A stretch of DNA of 64,000 nt, from the NCBI RefSeq assembly GCF_029168945.1, contig NC_083604.1:7308812-7372811 (forward strand), written 5' to 3'. This stretch comes from Cannabis sativa. Its lineage: Eukaryota; Streptophyta; Magnoliopsida; Rosales; Cannabaceae. Positions within the stretch are counted from its first letter, which is position 1. Every line of letters begins with the position of its first letter. This document shows positions 9,921 through 21,602 of the stretch, piece after piece. A model generated the notes under the pieces. It was not told where the DNA came from. It worked only from the letters and a program-made list of their open reading frames with translations, and did no database searches. The position numbers and the translations under genes were made by a program.

Positions 9921-11830
9921 TGTTGGAAATTATTTTACCAGGATCTTAGATCTACTCACAAGTATGTTGTTTAAACACCCTAAATATGAACTTTCTAAAA
10001 CGATAAATTAAACACATATAAAGTTAAGAAAACCTTACATTGATGCAGCGGAATTAATGTCTCCTTCCACTCAGATCTCTAACCCTTGATTCCTTTCTGT
10101 AGCAGAGTATAATCAAGATCTGAGCCCGAATGTCCTTCTTCTTCAAGTTTGATCCTTCACAGTCTTCCAATCTATGATTGAGTTACTGCTTGCTGTGTGT
10201 GGGCACTTACTCTTTCACTAGGGTCACGAAAAAGATGAAGGAGAAAAGAGAGAGGGTTTCGGCCAAGGTGTAGAAAGTGGGGAAGGCTCAGTTTTTCTGA
10301 AGAGAGAAATTTCTGTCAGAAAGATGATCTGAAAACTTGTGTTTTGACTGAGCCATCACTTTCTATTTATAGGCAACTACTAGGTTTAGGTTATGATTTA
10401 TTTGGCATTAAAATAATGAAAATATTAATTTGAAAAATCAACTTAAGTGGCCGGCCATGGTGTTGTAATGGGCCTCACTTAATTTTGCAATTTTATCAAA
10501 TTTTATCTCTATTTTCTCAAAAACACCAATTTTCCAATTCTAACCTTTTAAATGCCAAAACTAATTACTTAATAACTAAAATAGATTATTAAATAATATT
10601 GTCATTTAATTTAATTATTAATTAGACATATAAAGTCCATTAATAAATAAATAAACCTAGAATCTCTTTTCTTTACAATTTCACCCCTGCTTAGTGAAAA
10701 TTCATAAAATTAGACATAGTCTAACTTTAGAATTATAATTGATCAATCACGAATCAATTAATGAGTCTTACAAGCAGAATGTTCTCAACTAGAATGGGGA
10801 CCGTGGATCTATATGCTGAGGTTCCAATAAGTGAACTAAATTTACCAAGTAAATTCCTACTTATTAATTCTTCGTTGAATCCACTCTTAGAACTTAGAAT
10901 TGCACTCTCAGACTTATATAGAGCATATTGTATGTTCCACGATATCAATATACTATCTCATTTAACCATTGTTATAATCTTATTGTGATTTAAAGATCCT
11001 CTATATAGATGATCTACATCGAGATGAGATTTCTTTACCGTTCTCACCCCTCAATGTATTTTGCCCCTTAAAACACTTAGCTACCTGTAAATGGTGTTTA
11101 GTGATCTAATAATTAGTCAGTTAAACAAGAGCTCATCCATTTACTTCTATTTGCTAAGCTCGAAGGGAATCATCACTTGACTTCTATACACCAGTAGAAG
11201 CTATAGATTCCATATTTATGTTCAGCACTCCCACTCAATCATACTATCATGTTCTCGAAATATACGTATCACCCTGACCCGAAAGTAGGCTTAACTAATA
11301 AATCTAAGAACATGAATAGCACTCCTGAGTTGAGCCTAAGCATATCAAGATTTAGATTCTTTTAATCTTAAGATCAACTACTGATATTGACTTGGAAAGA
11401 TATGTATAACGGTAAGTTTGTAATATCTTAACTTAGTTGCAATATCGGTCCAGTCCAATGTATACTCCATACATTCGAAACTAGTATACTTTACTAATGT
11501 CCTGGAAAGAACATAACACTTACTCCAAGTGTAAGTATACATCATCGCTGATTATCACATTAGTGTAAATCCAATAACACTGATGAAACAGGGACCAAAA
11601 CTTTTGATTCATATGATCACAATCACATTCCACTGTGTTGACGATACTGTAATTGTGAATAATCATATGATTTGGATTTAACTGTTTTTGTGTGTATGAA
11701 TGTAATAAACATATTTAACATATTAAACCATTAGCATGTAAAATTCATGCAAACATCAATCACTTCAAATTTCTTATATTGATAACTAATCAGATTATGA
11801 AGAGTTTTATTTAGGGCATAAAACCCAACA
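9921..11830 (-). mobile_element. Solo LTR nested in element 3, TSD GTCAG
   Basis: It starts TGTTGGAAAT and ends AAACCCAACA, and is flanked by perfect GTCAG copies (9916-9920 and 11831-11835). There is no internal gag-pol and no second LTR, so it looks like the product of LTR-LTR recombination. The same 1.9 kb sequence occurs inverted at 59424-61307. The probable TATA box CTATAAATAG (complement of 10363-10372) sets the transcription sense to minus. The short ORFs at 10754-10988 belong to the LTR and are not genes. The superfamily cannot be told without internal sequence. Confidence 0.85.
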
Positions 11831-11835
11831 GTCAG

Positions 11836-12295
11836 ACAAAAGTGTGTGCAGTGAAAATAGGATCATTGTTCTTGGCAAGATTTTTCATTTTTGCCTTTTT
11901 CAGTTTGATCCCGCAATTGGATGCTATCACACCATACTGAAGGTAGCCCTTTTCTATGGTAGGGCATCCTCATCATAGTTGCTAATTACAATGTTCCAGC
12001 TTACTCAAAAGATGGCTTTCACATCTCAGTATGGGTAGCTCTATTCCAGCAAGGGGCCTGACAAGGCTGAAACAAAAATTGCTCAACTCTGTATAAGAAC
12101 ATTATTTAATCCTAGACACAAATAAAGAGTAAGATGAATCTTTTAACACAACATCACAAAGTATGAAACGAATGAGATCCTAACTAATTATAATCCAAAA
12201 GCATAAACATGATTTGTCAAAATACAATGAAAGAAGATTAAAAGCTAGAAAAGAATCACCTAACAATATTGTACAAAAATATGAACAAGAGAGAT
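11836..12295 (-). other. 3' non-coding region of element 3, right of the solo LTR
   Basis: The 460 bases following the RNase H stop show no coding frame. This is ordinary spacer of the Sirevirus, interrupted by the solo LTR on its left. Confidence 0.5.
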
Positions 12296-15200
12296 TTAAA
12301 CAATGCAAACTCTCAAAGACTTTCTGAGGGAGTCAAAGCGACTTGCATCTAGGGCCTTTGTGAAAATATCAGCTAATTGTTTTTCAGTATCAACATATTC
12401 TAATTGCAATAATTTATTTTCAACAAGTTCCCTGATAAAGTGATGCCTTATATCAATGTGCTTTGTTCTAGAATGTTGAACATGATTTTTGGAAATATTT
12501 ATGGCACTAGTGTTATCACAAAAAATAGTCAAAACACCCAATTCAAATCCATAATCAATCAACATTTGTTTCAACCATAACAGTTGAGTACAACAACTGC
12601 CAGCAGCTATGTACTCAGCTTCGGCAGTGGACAAGGAGATGGAATTTTGTTTCTTGCTATGCTAAGATACTATTTCATTCCCAAGAAAGAAACACCCTCC
12701 ACTTGTGCTCTTTCGATCATCAGCATTGCCTGCCTAATCTGCATCACTAAAACAAGCAAGATTAGAATTAGTATCCTTCGAGTACCACATTCCATAATCA
12801 AGAGTGCTATTAACATATCGAATAATCCTTTTTACAGCTGATACATGAGATTCCATAGGATTACTTTGATATCTAGCACAAACTCCCACACTGTAACAAA
12901 TATCAGGACGACTAGCAGTTAAATACAAAAGACTTCCAATCATGCTACGATAAAGTGTAATGTCTACCTTTACTCCATTCTCATCTTTTGTCAATTTCAA
13001 TGTGGTGCTCATTGGAGTACTTGCCTGCTTAGCCGATTCAAGACCAAATTTCTTGACAAGGTTCTTATCATACTTACTTTGAGATACAAATGTACCTCCT
13101 TCCATTTGTCTCACTTGAAGACCCAAAAAGAAAGTAAGCTCACCAACCATGCTCATTTCAAATTCATTCTTCATTTGATCAACAAAAACCTGCACTTCAT
13201 GGTTAGATGTAGAACCAAAAATTATATCATCAACATAAATTTGAGCAGTGATAAAATCAGATTTTATATGCTTGATGAAAAGAGTTTTATCAACACCAAC
13301 AAATATATATCGTTTACCATTCAAACTTTCAACTTGGATTGGACCCATAAGATCCATGTGAAGCAATTCCAATACTTTTGAGGTATTGATATCAGACACA
13401 GGCTTGTGAATGATTTTTAATTGCTTTCCAAGTTGACACGGTTTACACTTACCAATACTTTCTTTACCAAGCTTAGGAAGTCCTCGAACAATACCTGCAT
13501 TTGACAATTTTTTCATGTTTTTATAATTAATATGCACAAGCTTGGCATGCCACAAATCTGTGGTGTTGTTGATAGCTGAATGACAAGTAAACACAAGGGT
13601 TAGAGTATAACAGTTATCATTGGATTGAAATTCTTGCAAGATACATTCATTATCATCATTAAGAATATAACAATGATCACTATCAAATGAAATAGTATAC
13701 CCTTGGTCACAAATTTGACTAATGCTAAGTAAATTAGCCCTTAGTCCTTCAACTAACATCACATTTTTCAGTCTAGGTAACTCTTCAAAATTTAGAGTTC
13801 CCATACCAACAACTTTTCCAGATAAGCCATTACCAAAAGTGACTTCTCCACATTGCATAGGCCGAATGTTAGTCAAAAAGTCCTTGTCACCTGTCATATG
13901 TCTAGAACAACCACTGTCAAAATACCACATTTGAGATGCAGCAGTTTTATCAGAAAAACCAACTAGACAATTTTTTTTCACCCATATTTGTTTCAAACCT
14001 TTATGTTTCTTTTGAGATTTTTCCAAATTACCAAAATAATTTGCTTTAAACATATTTTTCAACGTGAAACATTTAGGTCTAATATGTCCTTTTCTACCAC
14101 AAAAATGACAAGTCGGAACAAAACTTTTTACCTGAGATCTTACTCTTTTCGAAAATCCTGAAGATTTTGCGACATCAGAAACAACTCTTGCTACAACAGG
14201 CTGTGAAACTGTTGCAGCAGACTTTGTAGCCTCAGAATGGTTCGTTGGAACACTAGATTTTACAAACTTCGTGACTCCAGAACTTTCCATCCCATTTGAT
14301 CCAATGCCTGCGAAACCTCTTTGACCTGCATTCTGAGCTTTTTCAAAGATAGAAGATCCACGGTTAAACATTTGAACATTTTTCTTAAAATTTTCAAGTT
14401 CCTTTTTTAAGAGAGTGATTTTTTCATCTTTATCACAAACACTTGTCTCATACTCTTTTATTTTCAATTCACACATTTCAATTTGATGAGACAATTTTTT
14501 ATTCAATTTATTCAACTCTCTATTTTCAGAAGCAACCTGAATCCATTTTTCATACATGACTTTGTATGATTCAGCAAGAGACTCTTCACAGATTTCAGAC
14601 TCATCTGAATCTGATTCCTCTTGTTCGGTGGTATTATTCAAACATACCAATCTAGCTTTCACCTGTGAATCACACAACACATTAGTCATAACAGAAGTTA
14701 GGGCAACATTTTCAGAATTATCTTCATCACTTTCGGTTTCATCATCACTCCAAGTGACATTGAAACTTTTCTTATTCTTTTTCAAAGTGTTTGCACACTC
14801 AGCTTGAATATGCCCAAAACCTTCACATTCCCTGCACTGAATTCCCTTTTTGTTAGAGACAGATGGTTTAATAAAAGTATTACCTTTTGAACCTTTCGAA
14901 ATATTCTTTTTATTTCCCATATTTTTCATATATTTTTGAAAATTCTTTGTTAATACAGCAATCTCATCATCACATTCACTATCAGAATTTTCATTATCAG
15001 CAACTTTGAAAGCAATACTTTTACCTTTATCAGCAATGGATTTGGGTTTGTCCTTTTGTTTAATCTGTTGATTTAATTCAAAAGTACGTAAAGAACCCAT
15101 CAATTCTTCCACCTTCATTGTGCTAAAATCTTTAGCTTCCTCCATTGCCAAAAGTTTAGTATCGAACCTCTCTGGAAGAGCTCTAACAATTTTTTTCACA

Positions 15201-15706
15201 AGAACAGAATCATCAAGCTTTTCACGAAGAGCAAAATATTCATTAGCAATATCAGATAATTTTTCATAAAATTCAGTTAAGGTTTCATTATCCGACATTC
15301 TAAGCTCATCAAATTTAGTTTGAAGCATGATAAATCTACATCGCTTAACATCAGAAGTTCCCTCAAACTGAGTTTGAAGGATCTCCCAAGCTTCCTTGGC
15401 AGATTCACAAAAAGATATAAGCTTAATATAACCTTCACCTACTCTATTAAATATGGCATGTAAAGCTTTGCTATTATAAGCAGATAAATTATCATCTTCA
15501 GTAGACCATTCAAGTTCAGATTTTAATTTAGAATTACCTTCGGAATCTACCACAATAGGAGGAGACCATCCTGAAAGAACCATCCTCCATGCTTTCTCAT
15601 TTTGAGACTTGATAAAGGCTCCCATTCTAACTTTCCAATAAGGATAGTTGGAATCATTGAGGAGTGGTGGGCGAACAATAGAAGTTCCTTCTGCAAAGGG
15701 AAACAT
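12296..15706 (-). pseudogene. Gag-pol of element 3 with internal deletion and two stops
   Basis: ATG at 15706 begins a 990-codon frame. It has a UBN2-type gag at the N-terminus, a CCHC knuckle near 14800-14850, a coiled-coil-like charged stretch, a second CCHC near 14070-14115, a protease-like WYFDSGCSRHMTG near 13900, a pre-integrase HH-CC region, then an abrupt in-frame jump near 13289-13294. There the start of integrase (YIFVGVD) is joined directly to the late RT segment (KTLFIK...YVDDII). The catalytic integrase core and first half of RT are absent. TAG stops at 12734-12736 and 12662-12664 stand where the family has Trp. RNase H continues in the same frame to 12296 (AEAEYIAAG, then ADIFTKAL). 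No frameshift is needed to join the pieces. Confidence 0.9.
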
Positions 15707-15759
15707 ATTGCAAAAACATTAGAAAACGTTAAAAGGACCACACTAAGAGTTTAGTGTCC

Positions 15760-15772
15760 CGCTCTGATACCA
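15760..15772 (-). other. Primer binding site of element 3
   Basis: The complement reads TGGTATCAGAGCG, two bases from the LTR, again an initiator tRNA-Met type site. Confidence 0.85.
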
Positions 15773-15774
15773 AT

Positions 15775-16896
15775 TGAAAAACCGTGTTTTTGCAAATGTC
15801 AGTTGTATATAAGAAAATATAAAAACTGTAAGCGTTTGCAGCAGCAGAAAGTAATTCTACACAAAGAAATGGGCGTAATATAAAATATTTGCAGAAAAAT
15901 AACTAACTTGACACAAGAGATTTATACGTGGTATCAGTGTTCTCACGAACACTCCTAGTCCACGGGGCCACGCCCAGAGAATGAAATCAATTAATAAAGT
16001 ATCAAAATTACAAAGACAATTGACTTAAACAAGTTTAGACTCCCTCTAAAGTATTGCCGCAATCCTTTGTAATCCACTTTATGAATCTGACTTCTTGAAA
16101 CACCTTCAAGCCCGAACTCCCTTCGTCTTTGAAGTGTGAGTGCTTACTTCCTCCTGAAGTAAGGCTTCAACAAGTCTTCTCCCGAAGACCAAGTGCTTAC
16201 TTCCTCCCGAAGTAAGGCTTTATCAAGTCTTCTCCCGAAGACCAATCTCTTGTTCAGTCAAGTAGTTCTTCACAACCTCTAGGATAGAGTAAGAATAGAA
16301 ATAGAACAACTAGAACCTAGATGAACAACTAGTCTCTCACAAAACAAAGAAACACTCTCTTCTCTCAAAAGATAAATGCAAAAAATGAATAATGGAAGAG
16401 GTAATTCGAATGGTTGCTCTCTAGGCTCTATTTATAGAACATAGAAACCAAAGAGGCAACCACAAGTTCGAATCTACAGCTGTACAAAAACTTTCCAAAA
16501 GAAACACGATCTGCTACATCAGATTCGGATGCTGACGCAACAAATCTGACCAGAAACGGGAAACTTGCTAAAATCGGGTCTGATCTTCTATCAATGCTTG
16601 ATTCCTGCCAAAAACAGATTAGATATTCTGATTGTATCAAGATACAATCGAAATCAATAAGGAAAAGGCAATAATCAAAGTTTCCCTAAAAAGACAATTT
16701 TCCAAAAGAGAATTTCTTCTCTTTTGAGAAGATTTCAACAAAGGAAAGTTCAGCTGAAAGTGCAACTTTCTAAACAAGGAAAAGAGCAACTACAATCCGA
16801 ATTTATAAGGCAAGAAATAAAATATGAATGCACAATAATCTTACCATAAAAGGAAAAAATATTTTGTCAACTAACTTGTCAAAAAAGGACTTTACA
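15775..16896 (-). repeat. 5' LTR of element 3
   Basis: Termini are TGAAAAACCGTG...TTTACA (1122 bases). It is near-identical to 7332-8459 except for scattered changes and the block at 15857-15875. It carries the same palindrome array and TATA box. Confidence 0.88.
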
Positions 16897-16901
16897 TACT
16901 C

Positions 16902-17317
16902 TACGCTCACTATTTATTAAAAAAAATTATATGAATATAATATGTGTTATTTTCTATTCCATTTTATTCTCTCATAATTTTTTTTTTTGTCAAAATAGTA
17001 GTCTCAATTATTGCAGCCAATGTGTATATTTTATATTTGAATTTTAAGAGTGACCACTAATGACACCTTATTATATTTTCAATTTTTTTTTCTTTCTTTC
17101 TAGTAGCTATATTTTCAAAATTCTATTAATTTAAATATGGTTTTTTTTTGTCTTCTTTCTAGAAGTATCATATTATGACTTGTAATTCTAAAAATCCCTT
17201 AATCTAGTGGGCTTGTATTGTAGTTTTTAAAATATGTGTACTCCACTCCACTTATTAATGTTTTCAACTTTTACTCTTCTTAACTGCCCAATTCAATGCC
17301 TTACATTATGAGGAAAT
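16902..17317. other. AT-rich intergenic DNA, nothing identified
   Basis: Long T and A runs. No coding frame, repeat pair or RNA gene is seen. Confidence 0.5.
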
Positions 17318-17573
17318 TACACTCTATACCTTTTTTATATTGTCCTATTTTATTTTTACCCTCTTTTTTAAAATCTATCATTTTTACCTCTTTTTTTAAA
17401 CATTGTACCAATTATGCCCCTGTTACTTCAAGATACTCTCCATGTGACTCTCTTATGTCAGAGTATTTTGGGTACAATACATATAAAAAGAGGTATGTTT
17501 CAAATAAATATAAAATTAGAGGTAAATTTGATTAATTGCTTAATAAAAGTGGTATTTTTCAACTTAGCTCTTA
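17318..17573. repeat. Dispersed MITE-like repeat, copy 1
   Basis: About 255 bases recur as a direct repeat at 20648-20902, sharing for example CATGTGACTCTCTTATGTCA. The two ends (ATACCTTTTTTATAT and the complement of ATTAATAAAAGTGGTAT) are weakly inverted, as in a decayed MITE. No protein is encoded; the ORFs at 17296-17535 and 17414-17611 are chance. Confidence 0.6.
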
Positions 17574-18061
17574 CATTATTACTTTCAAAACCCAAAATAT
17601 ATACTCAATAGTTTACATAATCCAAACTATGAAGACAAACACTATGCTTTCATTTATTAATCATAGTGGGACTGGCACTAGTTTGAAAGTTCAAGATTGA
17701 AACTTTGACTTATTTTCATTCACTTTGAGCATGTAATTCAATGAAAGCGAATGATACTTATTCCACACATATATAGGAGGTATCGAATGATACTTATTTC
17801 ACATATGTCTAAACTTAAATAGATTATTTTTCAGTATATAATGAACTATATGTACATTATAATTTAATTTGTTTATTATTATATATAACTAAAATTACTT
17901 AATATTAGAAACTGTGTGAGTGTATTTTCAATTTTTAGTTTTTAAAATTGTATTTTTTTAAAATTGAGAATAGAAAATAGTTTTTGTTATTCAAAAAATT
18001 TAATGGTGTTTGACACAAATTTTTTAAAATTATTTTTAGATTTTTTCTTACTAAAAAAAAT
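17574..18061. other. AT-rich intergenic DNA, nothing identified
   Basis: Low-complexity A/T sequence with no supported gene or repeat boundary. Confidence 0.45.
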
Positions 18062-19200
18062 TAATATTTTAACACGATACCATGACATTAACCCATCCGA
18101 ATTCGGGTTCGAGTATAGTTTACTTCTAGGAAAAGCAATCTGAATGAAAGTTCTATATCTCTCTTTCAGCTTTTTAAAACATCTTGAATCGTCCAATTCT
18201 GAGCTATATCGAGAGAGTTATAATCAAAATACCATCAGACATCGCAACAGAATTTTAGAATTGCAACCATTTTGGAAATTTTTCTTAGAATGCCGCGACA
18301 TTCAAGGATATGCCGCGACACTCACTGTTCAGCAAAAAAATGGGAAACTTTCCTATTTTTGGTCTATAAAAGATTTTGGAGCTAGTTTTTCATATAATTC
18401 GAACTTAGAGACCAATTTTGAGCATATGAAGATAACTAGGATTAGAAGACACCATTAGAGGACTCCAAACACTGTTCTTTCTCATCTATCTTTATATTTT
18501 ATGTTTTAATTGAATCTTTGTTGTTTTAGAATGACTTTCATGAGTTAATTTTCTTTAAGGATTATTATGTGAACTACTTAAATTTATTTTATGGATTAAT
18601 GTAGTTATTCAATTTCATCTTTTTTTTTTCTTATTTCAGTTCCATGAAATCTGATTTAATTTTGCAATTATTGGCTGATCACCTATAATTGTTAACTATG
18701 AATTCGAATAAAAAATTTTGAAAAGTGAGATTTTAATATACATTGATTGTTATGAATGTAAATTGATTTAAGACGAAGTATCTAGATTATTTGTATAATT
18801 TTATGAGTTGCTTTATGTAATGCTTTCTTTGTGATAAACTTTATCATAGGGATATAGAGAGTTTTTACATAGATTGGATCTTAATAAGATTATGAACTAC
18901 TTAATTCAATTTGTCAATTGAATAGGAAGAAGCTAAATTGTGTAATTGCTTTAAGAAGTAAAATAAAATAGTTGGGATCATAATAATCCTTGTTTATCTC
19001 ATTATTATTTCTCTAGGTTTTAATTATTTATTTTGTTTTATTTACTTATCTCCAATATTTTTATTAATCAAATAGAAATAAAGAATTAATTAATTGGTAA
19101 TTGATAATCAATACTCGTGGGAACGATACTCTACTTTATCATTATATTACTTGATTCGATTGTGTATACTTGCGTATATAATTTACCTAACAGTTAGGGA
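18062..19200 (+). repeat. Fragment resembling a Ty3/gypsy (Athila/Tat-like) LTR
   Basis: Features are two GCCGCGACA motifs at about 18291-18320, a TATAAAAG box near 18364, then a long AT-rich part ending in CGTGGGAACGATACTC ... TTGTGTATACTTGCGTAT. This 3' end pattern is common in plant Athila/Tat-type LTRs, from memory. The left boundary and target duplication were not found, and no gag-pol follows. Assignment is by pattern only. Confidence 0.45.
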
Positions 19201-19906
19201 GGGGCAATGATGCTAGCGGTGGTGGCTTAAGATCACATAGGAAAAAGTGCTTTGGGCTAGCACAAAAGCGACTACCTTTTGCTAATGCTCTTAGTGGAGA
19301 AGTCACATCTTGTCTGTTGGTATTGAAATTTGCTTATCTCTAATATTTTTATTAATCAAATAAAAATAAAAAAAATTAATTAATTGATAATTGATAATCA
19401 ATTCTCGAGAACGATACTCTACTTTATCATTATATTACTTGATTTGATTGTGTATACTTACGTATTGAATTTAGCGAACAGTTAGGGAGGGGGCAATGAT
19501 GCTGGCGGTGGTGGCTTAAGATCACGTAGGGAAGGTGCTTTGGGCTAGCACAAACCGACTACCTTTTGCAAATGCTCTTAGTGGGGAAGTCACATCTTGT
19601 TTGTTGGCATTGGAATTTGCTTATCTCTAATATATTTATTAATCAAATAGAAATAAAGAATTAATTAATTGGTAATTGATAATCATCCTCGTGAAAACGA
19701 TACTCTACTTTATTATTATATTACTTGATTCGATTGCGTATACTTGCGTATTAAATTTAGCGAACAATTAAGGAGGGGCAATGATCCTGGCGGTGGCGGC
19801 TTAAGATCACGTAGGGAAGGTGCTTTGGGCTAGCACAAAGCGACTACCTTCTGCTAATGCTCTTAGTGGGGAAGTCGCATCTTATCTGTTGGCATTGGAC
19901 TTTGCT
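19045..19906 (+). repeat. Three-copy tandem array, unit about 288 bases
   Basis: Units begin near 19045, 19333 and 19620, so the periods are 288 and 287. Each unit holds about 150 bases of the gypsy-like LTR end followed by about 135 bases coding for part of an RNase H-like domain. The third unit runs on into the rest of the RNase H-like sequence. The copies differ by small substitutions and indels, so the amplification is not very recent. Confidence 0.85.
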
Positions 19907-20100
19907 ACGGAGAAAGGGTGCAATTATTATTATGGAATGTAATTTTGACATATTTATTAAAGTTGTTAAGGGGTTAAATCCAAGATGGAAAATTAAGTAC
20001 TGTGTAGCTCATTGTAGGAGCTTTATTTTCTGGGATGTAACTTTTCAAAAGTTTCTGGACATTTTAATTTTATTGCTCACAAATTAGCTAAGTGAGCGTT
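19781..20100 (+). pseudogene. RNase H-like (RVT_3-type) protein fragment, broken
   Basis: Read in shifting frames, the third repeat unit encodes DHVGKVLWASTKRL, then a helix with LALDFATEKG, then KVVKGLNPRWKIKYC, then GHFNFIAHKLAK. This is the order seen in plant RNase H-like domains related to LINE and other non-LTR element sequences. A stop falls before DHVGK, at least two frameshifts separate the blocks, and a stop lies in the last block. Earlier array copies hold only the first block. It is not a functional gene. Confidence 0.6.
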
Positions 20101-20308
20101 TAATCAAACTATAATTGGTATAATTGAAGCTTCTTCAATCCCATATAACATTTTTGTAATAGCCTTATGACCTAATTTATCTCATCTATGTTATTTACAC
20201 ATTTTTTCAAAAAACAAAAAGAATTTCAACTTATATTTTTACGGGCATATTTGCAGTGAAACTTCTTTATTATTTGCAATGGCTACATATAAGATCTTAA
20301 TAAAAAAA

Positions 20309-20543
20309 AATAGCAGTAAAAGTACCTTATTTTACGATTTTGTTGTAACCGTATCCTTTTTTAGTTGTTAAGTTTCAATTAAACCCATTAAGTGCCAACT
20401 CAAAAATATGTGGGGATATATTTTTTTAGTTTATTTAATACATAGTCCAATAATATGTCGTTATGTGTTTCTAAGTTGACATTTAATGGTCAAAAAAATA
20501 TACGATTGCAAAAAAATCATATGATACTTTTACTGTTACATTT
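20309..20543. repeat. Foldback element
   Basis: The left arm, with AGCAGTAAAAGTACC and CCATTAAGTGCCAACT, reappears inverted on the right (ATACTTTTACTGTTACA; AGTTGACATTTAATGG). It is non-coding, and the superfamily was not determined. Confidence 0.55.
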
Positions 20544-20647
20544 TTTTTATTTAAGATTAACAATTATAAATATTAAAACAGTTTCGTCACAAATATACCT
20601 CTTTTAAGTAAACAAGTGCAATGAATATTAAAATGCCACTAAATTAG

Positions 20648-20902
20648 ACTTTATACCTTTTTTATATTGTCTTCTTTTATTTTTACCTTCTTTTTTAAAG
20701 TCTATCATTTTTACCTCATTTTTTAAACATTGTACTAATTTTGCCCCTGTCACTTCAAGATACTTTCCATGTGACTCTCTTATGTCAGGGTATTTCGGGT
20801 ACAATATATATAGAAAGAAGTATGTTTCAATTAAATATAAAATTAGAGGTAAATTTAATTAATTGATTAATAAAAGTGGTATTTTTCAACTTACCTCTAT
20901 TA
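20648..20902. repeat. Dispersed MITE-like repeat, copy 2
   Basis: Direct repeat of 17318-17573, described there. It ends about 0.7 kb upstream of the RING gene's start codon, so it may lie in that gene's promoter region. Confidence 0.6.
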
Positions 20903-21460
20903 ATGCTATAGATTGGGCCGAGAAGGTTTATTTGAGTCGACCCTTTGGGCCAGGTTTAGTGAATGGGCTATTATTAAAGGAGTTTTGAGTGGCCCAAATA
21001 AAATAAAAGAAAAAAAAAAAAACAAAAGGAAAAAAAAGAGAAAAGAGGGTGTCGTGTCAAGAAACAAGAAATTAGAATCTCATTATTTTTTTTTTTTTTT
21101 TTTTTTGAAAGAAATTAGAATCTCATTATTATTACTATATTTTACTTAACAACAAATGTATGATAGAAAGAACAGGTGCGTCAGCCGAAATTGGGAAAGC
21201 AAAGTCAGAGTTGGGATAGAGAAAGAAAGTCCAAAAAAAAAAAAAAGAGCAGTTGAGTTGAGTTGAGTTGAGAGAAGAAAAAAGATAACACAACATGAGA
21301 ATGTGAAGGTATCCTTTTCTTTTCTTCAAATTACAATAGTTTGAACACAAAGCAACCTTTGCCTCTGCCTCTCTCTCTCTCTCTTTATATCTTTCCTTCC
21401 TCTCTTTTGAGAACCCCACTTCAAAATAAAACTCTCTTCATTCTCTCTAACAAAAAAGAA

Positions 21461-21546
21461 AGAAAAAACTAAGAAAGGATTAATCTTTTTATCTCATTCT
21501 CTTAGAAAAAACTAAGAAAGGATTAATCTTTTTATCTCATTCTCTT
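21461..21546 (+). repeat. 43-base perfect tandem duplication in the RING gene leader
   Basis: Positions 21461-21503 and 21504-21546 are identical. They sit 57 bases before the start codon, probably in the 5' untranslated region, after a CT-rich stretch at 21370-21420. Confidence 0.85.
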
Positions 21547-21602
21547 TCTGGGCTTTTGTCTATTGTTGAATATATATATATTTTCCCATAAAGGGTGAAC
21601 AT

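Larger units (their letters stand above)
7332..16896 (-). mobile_element. Sirevirus-type Ty1/copia element (element 3), full length with TSD TACTC, internally deleted
   Basis: Two LTRs (7332-8459 and 15775-16896) bound the element and perfect 5-base duplications TACTC (7327-7331 and 16897-16901) flank it. On the minus strand the order is: 5' LTR (right), primer binding site, gag-pol, 3' non-coding region with a remnant of an extra ORF, a run of polypurine tracts, and 3' LTR (left). Two CCHC knuckles, an extra ORF downstream of RNase H and repeated polypurine tracts are features I associate with Sireviruses. Integrase core and much of RT are missing, and there are two nonsense codons, so it could move only if helped by another copy. 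A solo LTR is nested at 9921-11830. Confidence 0.88.

Noticed and set aside
10754..10988. Short frames on both strands, mirrored at 60249-60476
   Set aside because: They lie wholly within the solo LTRs and are simply the same LTR seen twice.
19045..19906. CRISPR-like reading of the regular repeats
   Set aside because: Units are contiguous and 288 bases long with no spacers, in a plant genome; it is a tandem duplication.
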